From positions 124,001 through 188,000 of the forward strand of contig CAVXIC010000040.1 of the NCBI GenBank assembly GCA_963761755.1: a DNA stretch of 64,000 nucleotides, written 5' to 3'. A model generated the notes under the pieces. The model had not been told where the DNA came from. It made no database searches and saw only the letters and a program-made list of their open reading frames with translations. The translations under genes were made by a program, and so were the position numbers. The first letter of the stretch is position 1. Each line of letters opens with the position of its first letter. Shown here piece after piece: positions 28,076 to 35,354 of the stretch. The stretch is from CAJXVA01 sp963761755 (GTDB lineage Bacteria > Myxococcota_A > Polyangia > Nannocystales > Nannocystaceae).

Positions 28076-28779
28076 GGGCCCACCTTGAGCACGACCACCT
28101 CGTCGCGCAAGGCGTTGGCGACGAGAAGTCCGACCGCAGCCCCGACGACGACGATGACCACGCCCGCCACGATGCCGGCGCGTGCGCGTGGACCCAGGCG
28201 TCCTCGGCGTCGACGCTCCTGCACCCCGTCGCGCACCAGCGCGTCGTGCTCCTTCCACAGCGTCGCCACCAGCGCAGGTTCGTCGGCGGCGTGAGCGCCT
28301 CGGACCGCGAGCGCGACGTCGAGCGAGCAGTCGTAGGGAAGCAGCACCGGCTCGGGGCGCTGGGCGACGTATCCGACGAGGATCACGAGGTCGTCGCGCC
28401 CGTCCCGGCAGACCTCACCGGCCGCCGGGGATCCGATGCGAAGCCTTCGCGCGTCCACGCCGATGCCCTCTGCGCCATCCACCGAGTCGCGCAGCGTGGT
28501 CAGGACCGCGCGCTCGGCTTTCGTGCCGGGTGCGGAGGGATCGAGTCCGACCGCGACGCGCACGACCCTCGCGTCGGGACGAGCGGCCTGCGGCGGCGGA
28601 GGGCTCGGGATCGCATCGTCCTCACCAGGCGCGCCGGGCGGCTCGACCGCATCGTCCGGCTCGCCCGCTTCGCCCGACGTCGAGGGCCACTGCACGGCCG
28701 TGGGTCCTTCGACCGACCGGTCGGGGGGCGCTGCAGCGAGCAGCCCTGAGAGCAAGGGAATGAGCAGGAAGCGAATCAC
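28072..28779 (-). CDS. secreted or membrane protein of unknown function
   Basis: 235 residues. The N-terminal signal peptide is MIRFLLIPLLSGLLAAAP. A Pro/Glu/Asp-rich linker (about 20-65) follows, then a compact alpha/beta-looking domain (about 70-175) and a C-terminal membrane segment (AGIVAGVVIVVVGAAVGLLVAN). Such a layout suggests a periplasmic domain tethered near the membrane at both ends. I do not recognise the family. The stop overlaps the start of the peptidase gene and the start overlaps the PilZ stop, so the three form one coupled unit. Confidence 0.7.
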   Translation of the reverse strand: MIRFLLIPLLSGLLAAAPPDRSVEGPTAVQWPSTSGEAGEPDDAVEPPGAPGEDDAIPSPPPPQAARPDARVVRVAVGLDPSAPGTKAERAVLTTLRDSVDGAEGIGVDARRLRIGSPAAGEVCRDGRDDLVILVGYVAQRPEPVLLPYDCSLDVALAVRGAHAADEPALVATLWKEHDALVRDGVQERRRRGRLGPRARAGIVAGVVIVVVGAAVGLLVANALRDEVVVLKVGP

Positions 28780-29105
28780 GTTCGGCTCGCGAGCGTCTCG
28801 AGGAAGCGACCCAGCGCCCAGGTCTGCTTGGCGCGGAGTCCCGTGGTGAACTGGAGCCCGATCGCCCCGCCGCTGATCCAGCGCACCTCGGCTTCGACCT
28901 CGATGGCCTCCTGGAGCTCGGGGACCGCGAACGACACCCTCATGCGCTCGCCCATCGCGGGTGCGGGATCAAGGGGGACCGAGGCCAACATGCCACCCCG
29001 GCTCAGGTTCTGCGTCATTCCAGTGACCTCGTCATCGCCCCGGACCACGCGCAGCTCGAGCTGCACGTCGAATCGTTGGCTGCGTCGTTTGTCTTCGAAC
29101 GCCAT
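28776..29105 (-). CDS. PilZ-domain protein
   Basis: 109 residues from the ATG at 29105 (MAFEDKRRSQRF). The PilZ signatures are an N-terminal RRSQRF (R-x-x-x-R class) and NLSRGGM, in place of the usual (D/N)-x-S-x-x-G. Single-domain PilZ proteins bind cyclic di-GMP and control motility, adhesion or secretion. The upstream open frame to 29405 looks like shadow sequence. It is the first gene of a three-gene unit with the unknown membrane protein and the HExxH peptidase. Confidence 0.85.
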   Translation of the reverse strand: MAFEDKRRSQRFDVQLELRVVRGDDEVTGMTQNLSRGGMLASVPLDPAPAMGERMRVSFAVPELQEAIEVEAEVRWISGGAIGLQFTTGLRAKQTWALGRFLETLASRT

Positions 29106-29173
29106 GGGCTCGCGTCGTTCAGTGTCGGCGGCGACCTGCGTTCCGTCAACGTCGCGGACGGGACAAAGGTGGG

Positions 29174-31195
29174 TCACTCGACCGGCGGACCCGCGTCCCC
29201 CCGCGCCGGTCGCTGCCGCTTCTCGAACCAGGGCCGATACGCGGCCATCTTGCGCCGCTGCTGCTCGGGCGCCCGGCGCTTGCAGGGCTTGCGCTCTGGG
29301 CTGCCCTCGGGGGCACCCCAGCGGACTTCGGGGCAGTCGTTGGGGTTGTACCCGACCTCGAAGGCCTCGGCGCGGGCGACCACGTCCCCGACGCTCAGCG
29401 TCCACGGGGTTCCGTCACTGCGCGTGTACGTGAAGTTGGCCGTCGGATCGGCCAGCAGCGTCTGTTGTGCAGCGCGAAGCTCGGTCTGCAGCGCCCCGAG
29501 CGTCTGCCCCTTGGTCACGTACACGTCGGCGTTGCGGGCGACCTTGTCCTCGAACCCGCGCACGAGGTCGATCGCGATCAGCAGACGAAGATCTCGGGCG
29601 GGCGTGGAGAAGTTCTCCCAGGCTCCGGTGGTCTCGAAGATGGCGTGGCCGTCGGGCATGTCCACGGTTCCGCCCTTGGCGACGTGCGCGTCGCCGTTCT
29701 CGACCGAGGTGACGCGCACCTTGGCGGCCTCGAGCAGCGCCTGCACGGCCGCCCTCTGGTCGGCGAGCGCGTCGCGACGTCCGGGCGTGATGAGGGCATC
29801 CATGCGGTCGTAGAACGCCTCGGGGCTGAGCGTCCCCTGCTCGAGGCCGAAGTCTTCGTAGCCGGCCGCCGCGGTCAGCTGGGCGTTGGTCGGAACCACG
29901 ACCTGCTGCCCCTGCACGCGATGGGGCCGAAACGCCTTGAACCCGCTCCCACCCAGGGACGGATCGGGGTTCCACAAGAAGTTCCCCTCCCAGAAGCGCT
30001 TGCGGGTGATCGAGCCGTCGGGCTGACCGTCGACCGCGTAGAGAATGCCGGGGGCACCGGCCTGCGGAGCCATCCACTCGACGAGCACGAACAGGTGGCC
30101 GTATGGGTCGGCGTAGGTCGTCCCCGGGCGGAGCGCGTCGCGGCGCAGCGCGACCGGATAGAAGTCCGTGTCGTCCGCATCGAGCGCGGTCCGGCCGTTG
30201 CCCGAGTGCACACCCCACGCCAGGGTCCGCTTGAAGAACTTCTGGACCGCGCCCAGCTCCCCGGGCAAGCGGCCGTCGGGCGGGTTCTCCGGCGGGCCCA
30301 GCACCCCGTGCAGCGTGCCGCAGCCGGGCGCTTTTCCATGTCCGCGGGAGCACCGGCGGTAGCCGAAGGGCAGCTGCCGCTTCCACGCGAAGTACGAGCG
30401 CAGGAAGTACGGCAGGTCGGCGCAGTCGGGCTTCAAGTAGAGCCCGCCCCCGCTGTTGGGTGCGTCCTCGGACCATCCGTAGGCGTCGTGCAGCAGGTTG
30501 CGCGACGCGTCGGAGGTCACCTGATCGAAGCGGGGCCACGCCAATTCCTCGCCGCGAGGAGCCGTGAACATCTCGCGAACCCACGCCGAGAACAGCGCCT
30601 CTTCGCCAGCGTCCCAGCCGCGTACCACCGGCCACACGCCCTCGTCGGAGGTCGGCCTGGGTCGAGTCCGGCTCTTCACCGCCGCTCGGATCGTCAAGCA
30701 CGCCAGCCCCTTGCCCCCACGACCGACCACGACCCGTACGGCGGTCGACGCCGTGAGCCGGGCGATGACCGCCGCCGGCACGCCCGGTCGATGCGTGAGG
30801 TCAGCGGTGGGAACCTCGTCCGCGGCCTCGACCCCATCGAGCCGCAGCGCCAGGGGCTGCTCTCCGTGCAGCGTCGCTGCGACGATGGTCAGCGGCTCGC
30901 CCCGCACCGGCTCGCGCGGGTTCGTCAGAATACCGATGCTCGGGTCGTCCTTCTCCGGGCACGCGCCGGCATCGGCGGGCCCAGGCAGGGCGGGGGCTGC
31001 GGGGGCGACGTCCGGGTCCGGGTCCGGTTCCGGGTCCCGGTCGCCTCCGCCGACGTCTGCACCCCCGTCCACAGGCGGCGGTGCGTCGACCATCGGCGCC
31101 CGTGGCTGGGGAGACTCGGGCTCCGGGCCGCGATCGCAGGCCAGCAGCGCCCAGACGCTCATGCACAGAACCCATCGTGGTCGTCGCAACCTCAC
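29174..31195 (-). CDS. large lipoprotein, possible papain-fold (NlpC/P60- or transglutaminase-like) domain
   Basis: 673 residues from a GTG at 31195 (then RLRRPRWVLC). The signal ends in a lipobox (ALLAC, Cys20) followed by a Pro/Asp-rich linker. Its main body is not a family I can name. A DCADLPYFL motif (Cys258) and a later PYGHLFVLVEW (His367) recall the Cys-then-His order of NlpC/P60 or transglutaminase-like cysteine hydrolases, but the usual 'DCSG' is not exact. C-terminal part about 500-650 is helical. It is divergent from serA across 58 bases. The function is inference only. Confidence 0.65.
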   Translation of the reverse strand: MRLRRPRWVLCMSVWALLACDRGPEPESPQPRAPMVDAPPPVDGGADVGGGDRDPEPDPDPDVAPAAPALPGPADAGACPEKDDPSIGILTNPREPVRGEPLTIVAATLHGEQPLALRLDGVEAADEVPTADLTHRPGVPAAVIARLTASTAVRVVVGRGGKGLACLTIRAAVKSRTRPRPTSDEGVWPVVRGWDAGEEALFSAWVREMFTAPRGEELAWPRFDQVTSDASRNLLHDAYGWSEDAPNSGGGLYLKPDCADLPYFLRSYFAWKRQLPFGYRRCSRGHGKAPGCGTLHGVLGPPENPPDGRLPGELGAVQKFFKRTLAWGVHSGNGRTALDADDTDFYPVALRRDALRPGTTYADPYGHLFVLVEWMAPQAGAPGILYAVDGQPDGSITRKRFWEGNFLWNPDPSLGGSGFKAFRPHRVQGQQVVVPTNAQLTAAAGYEDFGLEQGTLSPEAFYDRMDALITPGRRDALADQRAAVQALLEAAKVRVTSVENGDAHVAKGGTVDMPDGHAIFETTGAWENFSTPARDLRLLIAIDLVRGFEDKVARNADVYVTKGQTLGALQTELRAAQQTLLADPTANFTYTRSDGTPWTLSVGDVVARAEAFEVGYNPNDCPEVRWGAPEGSPERKPCKRRAPEQQRRKMAAYRPWFEKRQRPARGDAGPPVE

Positions 31196-31200
31196 GCATC

Positions 31201-31220
31201 CCGGGGATATCGCGCCCCGG
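31201..31220. promoter_or_regulatory. inverted repeat in the divergent lipoprotein/serA region
   Basis: CCGGGG and CCCCGG flank an 8-base spacer (ATATCGCG) in the only 58 bases between divergent starts. A 6-base perfect inverted repeat in this place could be an operator; GC-rich chance pairing is also possible. Confidence 0.3.
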
Positions 31221-31253
31221 AGACGTACGCCACCCCTGTGATAAGGATGAGTC

Positions 31254-32465
31254 ATGCTGGTCCTCGTTGCCGACAAGCTGCCTGCCCAAGGATTGGCGAA
31301 CCTCCGAGAGCTCGGTCTGACGGTCGATTCGCGGCCCGATCTCGACGCCAAGACCCTTCCGGCCGCCCTTCGGGAGACCGGCGCGGGGGTGTTGGTGGTT
31401 CGCTCCACCAAGGTCACCGCCGAAGCCTTCGACGCCGCGACCGATCTGGGGTTGGTCGTCCGGGCCGGCGCGGGCGTGAACACCATCGACTTGAACGCCG
31501 CCAGCCGTCACGGCGTGTACGTGTCCAACTGCCCCGGCCGCAACGCGATCGCGGTCGCCGAACTGACGATGGGCATGCTGCTCGCGCTCGACCGACGCAT
31601 CCCCGACGCGGTGGCCGATCTTCGGGCCGGCAGGTGGCGCAAGAAGCACTATGCGAAGGCGTCTGGCCTGCTCGGACGACGCTTGGGGCTCATCGGATTT
31701 GGCGCGATCGCCCAGGCCGTCGCCAAGCGCGCTCGCGCCTTCGGCATGGAGGTCGGCGCCTACAGCCGAAGCCTCACCGAGGCCCGGGCCGGGCGCTACG
31801 GCGTCACGGTCTACGGATCGCTGGACGACCTGCTGGCCGAGTCCGACGCCGTGAGCCTGCACGTCCCCTACTCCGAAGCGACCAAGCACCTCATCGGCGC
31901 GCCGCAGCTGGCGCGGATGAAGGACGGCGCGATGCTCATCCACACCGCCCGAGGTGGCGTCGTCGACGACGTCGCGCTTCACGAGGCGGTCGCCGCAGGG
32001 AGGATCACCGCAGCGCTCGACGTGTTCGAAGACGAGCCCGCAGGCGGCGACGAACCGTTCCTCAGCGCCATGAAGGACGCGCCTGGCGTCTACGGCACCC
32101 CACATATCGGCGCCTCCACCGAGCAAGCACAGCTGGCCACCGCCGCGGAGGTTGCCCGGATCATCGCCGGCTACATCAGCAGCGGCGAGGTCGCCAACGT
32201 GGTCAACGTCATCCCCAGCCGGGACACCGGCTGGAGCATCGTCGTCCGGCACCGCGACCGCGTCGGCGTGCTCGCAAGCGTCCTGCAGGCGCTGCGAGAA
32301 GAGAACAGCAACGTGCAGGAGATGCACAACGTCATCTTCCGCGGCAACGAGGCCGCGAGCGCCACCATCGTCGTGCAGCGAGAGCCCACCGAGGCTCTGC
32401 TCGAGACCTTGCGCGCTCACGCGGACATCCTGTCGGTCGAGGTCCGTACCATCGGCCCGTCGTGA
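31254..32465 (+). CDS. serA: D-3-phosphoglycerate dehydrogenase (serine pathway, ACT domain)
   Basis: 403 residues. It is a D-isomer-specific 2-hydroxyacid dehydrogenase: NAD-binding LGLIGFGAIAQAVA, the catalytic Arg region (MLIHTARGGVVDD), the Glu (AALDVFEDEP) and the His (YGTPHIGAST). The C-terminus (about 325-400) looks like an ACT domain (VVRHRDRVGVLASVLQAL), which usually gives serine feedback control. It commits 3-phosphoglycerate to serine synthesis. AAGGA lies just before the ATG. Its stop overlaps the GTG of pdxB. Confidence 0.92.
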   Translation: MLVLVADKLPAQGLANLRELGLTVDSRPDLDAKTLPAALRETGAGVLVVRSTKVTAEAFDAATDLGLVVRAGAGVNTIDLNAASRHGVYVSNCPGRNAIAVAELTMGMLLALDRRIPDAVADLRAGRWRKKHYAKASGLLGRRLGLIGFGAIAQAVAKRARAFGMEVGAYSRSLTEARAGRYGVTVYGSLDDLLAESDAVSLHVPYSEATKHLIGAPQLARMKDGAMLIHTARGGVVDDVALHEAVAAGRITAALDVFEDEPAGGDEPFLSAMKDAPGVYGTPHIGASTEQAQLATAAEVARIIAGYISSGEVANVVNVIPSRDTGWSIVVRHRDRVGVLASVLQALREENSNVQEMHNVIFRGNEAASATIVVQREPTEALLETLRAHADILSVEVRTIGPS

Positions 32466-33550
32466 CGGCTGTGCGCATCGTCGCCGACGACGCAGTGCCG
32501 TTCTTGGACCAAGCGTTCGGCCAGGTCCACAAGGTTCGTGGGGCCGAGATCACCCGGGAACATCTGCGCGACGCCGACGCGCTCATCGTCCGCAGCGTGA
32601 CGCGAGTGGATGCGGCGCTGGTCGAAGACACCCCCTTGCGCTTCGTCGGCAGCGCGACCGCGGGTGTCGACCACGTCGACCTCGCCGCGCTGACCCAGCG
32701 ACGCATCGCGTTTGCGAACGCGCCCGGTTGCAACGCGCGGGCCGTCGTCGAGTACGTGCTGGCGGCGACGCTGGGCGTCGATGACCTCGCAGGGCCGGTG
32801 GGCGTCGTCGGCTTCGGGCAGGTCGGCCGCCGGCTGACCACGGCGCTGCGTCGCTTGGGTCTGCGGGTCCTGGTGTCTGATCCGCCGCGCGCCGCCGCCG
32901 GCTTCGAGGATGAGGTCTATCTGCCGCTGAGCGAAGTGCTGTCTCGCAGCCGCACCCTCTCCCTGCACGTTCCCCGGGTCGTCGCCGGGCCGCACGCCAC
33001 CACGCACCTCATCGACGCCGACGCGCTGGCGCGGCTCCCCTGGGGCGCCGTGGTGATCAACACCAGCCGAGGCGACGTGGTGGACAACGCAGCGCTGCAG
33101 GCCTGGCTCGCGCAGGGGAGCGGCACCGCGGTCCTCGACGTGTGGGAGGGAGAGCCGGAGCTCCGGTGGGGTCTTGTCGGTTCTCCGCGGATGCAGCTGG
33201 GCACCCCACACATCGCCGGCTATTCCCTCGAGGGCAAAGCACGCGGAACCGCGATGGTGCACGAGGCCCTGTGCGCCACCTTCGAGCGCCCCGTCCGGTT
33301 TCGTGCGCGAGACGTCCTGCCCAGCGCCGCATCGTTGCCCCAGGACCTCGACACGCCCGCGACCCTCGCAGCCGTACACGGGCTCCGACACACCCACCAG
33401 GCACTGCGCGCGCTGGCGCGGCTGCCCGTGGCCGATCGAGCTGAGGCGTTCGAGCGGCTGCGACGGACGTATCCCTTCCGCAGGGAGCTTTCGGCGTTCG
33501 CGCCTCCGCCCTCGGCACGAGGGCTGTGGGACGCGCTCACGGGCCTTTAG
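32462..33550 (+). CDS. pdxB: erythronate-4-phosphate dehydrogenase (vitamin B6 pathway)
   Basis: 362 residues from a GTG overlapping the serA stop (GTGA); another GTG three codons on is possible. It belongs to the same dehydrogenase superfamily as SerA: FVGSATAGVDHVDL, the Rossmann VGVVGFGQVGRRL, VVINTSRGDVVDN, the Glu in VLDVWEGEP and the His in LGTPHIAGYS. The last 80 residues match the PdxB dimerisation domain, with FERLRRTYPFRRELS resembling the 'F..LR..Y..RRE.S' of E. coli PdxB. It oxidises 4-phosphoerythronate in pyridoxal phosphate synthesis, whose product SerC then uses. Confidence 0.85.
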   Translation: MTAVRIVADDAVPFLDQAFGQVHKVRGAEITREHLRDADALIVRSVTRVDAALVEDTPLRFVGSATAGVDHVDLAALTQRRIAFANAPGCNARAVVEYVLAATLGVDDLAGPVGVVGFGQVGRRLTTALRRLGLRVLVSDPPRAAAGFEDEVYLPLSEVLSRSRTLSLHVPRVVAGPHATTHLIDADALARLPWGAVVINTSRGDVVDNAALQAWLAQGSGTAVLDVWEGEPELRWGLVGSPRMQLGTPHIAGYSLEGKARGTAMVHEALCATFERPVRFRARDVLPSAASLPQDLDTPATLAAVHGLRHTHQALRALARLPVADRAEAFERLRRTYPFRRELSAFAPPPSARGLWDALTGL

Positions 33551-33609
33551 GGGAGGGCGAGACCAGTCTGGAAGATGTGTCTGTCGCTTCCATCACCCCC
33601 GGCCTGGTG

Positions 33610-34170
33610 TCACCGAGGCGCACACAGCCTGTCGAGCAGAATCGCCATCGCGCTTCGCACGGAGAGGTGGTTGAAGCCGGTCCCCGCGTCGATGGGCTGG
33701 AGCTGCGCGTCGCACCGCTCGAACACCGAGGGTGCCAGGCCCCACGCTTTGCCGATCACCAGCAAGACGTCGCGCCCCCCAGCGATGCTCGACCGCACCG
33801 CCTCGAACGTGACGCTCGGCTCTCGCCGAACCGCGCTGGTCGCGACCACCCAGGGGGTCTCGGGGTCCGATGCGTCTGCAATGGCGTCCTCCAAGGAGTC
33901 GCACCACTGCAGCGCATCCATCCGGCCGCGAGCCTCGTCCCGAGCGTCGCTGCGAGCATGGGCGATGATCCGCATCATCTTGTCGCGCTGCGCCGGCACG
34001 GGATTGACGACGTAGAGCGCCGGCACGCCGTAGGTCAGCGCTAGGCGCCCGCCGTCGAAGACATCGAACTCATCGACCACCGACGCGATCTCTTCACCAT
34101 GCTTGTTGAGGACAGGGTGATGCACGAGCGCGATGCGAAGCGTCCCCGCCGGTCTTGCCTCCTCCATCAT
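33610..34170 (-). CDS. SPOUT-family RNA methyltransferase (TM1570-like)
   Basis: 186 residues from the ATG at 34170, which has GGAG seven bases upstream. The opening RIALVHHPVLNKHGEEIASVVDEFDVFDGGRLALTYGV splits into pieces that match the TM1570/Methyltrn_RNA_4 family, including ALVH-P--NK-G and the later P-P-AQRDKMMRII. A C-terminal VLLVIGKAWGL strand and a GTGFNHLSVRSA loop fit the trefoil-knot SAM site. The RNA target is not known. In many genomes this domain neighbours trmD-rplS; here it does not. An upstream open frame to 34419 overlaps other genes and is rejected. Confidence 0.75.
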   Translation of the reverse strand: MMEEARPAGTLRIALVHHPVLNKHGEEIASVVDEFDVFDGGRLALTYGVPALYVVNPVPAQRDKMMRIIAHARSDARDEARGRMDALQWCDSLEDAIADASDPETPWVVATSAVRREPSVTFEAVRSSIAGGRDVLLVIGKAWGLAPSVFERCDAQLQPIDAGTGFNHLSVRSAMAILLDRLCAPR

Positions 34171-34241
34171 CGGTTCTCCGTCGGGGGATCTGGGTCGTGG
34201 ATTCTCCACCGTCGAGGCTGACCGAACATGCGAGAGCTGCA

Positions 34242-35354
34242 CTAGAAGCTGGTGGAGAGGACCAGTCGGAAGGTGTCGGTTCCGCCCAGCGAGCGCATGA
34301 AGCCGTGTGCGTACTTGAGGAAGAGGTTGATTCCCTCCCCGTAGCCCAGCTGGAACGAGAAGACCATCGCCGCCCCGCTGCCGACCAGAACGTCTCGGAC
34401 GTCCGTGGGATCGGTCCACGCGTTGCCCACGTCGACGAAGGGGATCAGGCCGACTCGCGTCATGAACACCGGCAGGCTCCCGATGCCGCGGTCGACGTCC
34501 GCGAGCGGAATGCGGTACTCCGCGGTGGCACGGGCGAAATATCGACCTTGCCGCGCACCGACCCCGTAGCCGCGAAGCAGGCTGCAGCCCGAGGTCCCAA
34601 ACCCCGTGCGCCCCAGCAGAGATCGAATCGCATCACCCCCCGAGATGTAGTCACCGACGCAGAAGGCACCTCGGTTGCGAAACCCGCCCGCCGCCGCCCC
34701 GCCCCGCCACTTCAGCGCCAGCGACTGGTGCCCGCGCCACGGCATGGGGAGGGTCTCGTTGTAGGAGAAGCTGGTGTTGATGTCGCCAAAGTCCCCGCCG
34801 AGGCGCCGGTCGATCACCCCGACCCGCATCGAAAGGCTGCGACCTTGCTCGACCCCGTAGGTGAAGCGTCCCGCACCATCGGCTTCGTTGCTGTAGTTCG
34901 CGCTCACAGCGACCTCGGCGGCGTCGCCGACCTCCGGCAGCCGCGTGATCGGTGCGTTGGGGTCGACCGCCGACGCACCGGAGTCGAGGTTCTGCCACCG
35001 ACGCCAGACATAGTCTGCACCAAACGTCGCCGAGTGCTGAGCGTGGCGGACCACCGGCAGGCGCGTCCCGACCGAGAGCGTCGAGACGCGCTCACGGTAG
35101 CTGCGCACCTCGTAGGAGTCATCCACGGTCCCCGGCGGGCGATCGTAGTCGTAGCGCGTAAAGCCCGAAGATCGGTTGACCAGACCTCGTGACCCCGTGA
35201 ACGTGAACGCTGGCCAAAGCCTGTCGAAGGTATAGCTCACCGCGCCCGAGGCGATTCGTTGCTTCGCGTCGTAGTTGAAGAACATCAGCGCCGAGTGATA
35301 TCGCGATGACGTCGGTGATTCCCGTCTCGAACCCGAGTCCGGTCCCGAAGTCAC
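34242..35354 (-). CDS. C-terminal beta-barrel part of a frameshifted surface protein
   Basis: About 350 usable residues, from YHSALMFFNYDA onward. Regular alternating strands, many aromatic and Gly residues, RGYGVGA, and an ending FRLVLSTSF with a terminal Phe indicate an outer-membrane beta-barrel of the Omp85/surface-antigen type. There is no plausible own start or signal peptide; the open frame begins with a GTG deep in the coding region. It continues the protein encoded upstream after a shift near 35302-35304. Dropping one base there gives TDVIGYHSALMFF. The gene is therefore almost surely one unit with the entry at 35119-37308. Confidence 0.75.
   Translation of the reverse strand: MTSGPDSGSRRESPTSSRYHSALMFFNYDAKQRIASGAVSYTFDRLWPAFTFTGSRGLVNRSSGFTRYDYDRPPGTVDDSYEVRSYRERVSTLSVGTRLPVVRHAQHSATFGADYVWRRWQNLDSGASAVDPNAPITRLPEVGDAAEVAVSANYSNEADGAGRFTYGVEQGRSLSMRVGVIDRRLGGDFGDINTSFSYNETLPMPWRGHQSLALKWRGGAAAGGFRNRGAFCVGDYISGGDAIRSLLGRTGFGTSGCSLLRGYGVGARQGRYFARATAEYRIPLADVDRGIGSLPVFMTRVGLIPFVDVGNAWTDPTDVRDVLVGSGAAMVFSFQLGYGEGINLFLKYAHGFMRSLGGTDTFRLVLSTSF

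Noticed and set aside
29465..33550. 1361-codon plus-strand open frame
   Set aside because: Only the last part from 32462 is a real gene (pdxB). The rest is antisense to a lipoprotein gene and out of frame with serA.
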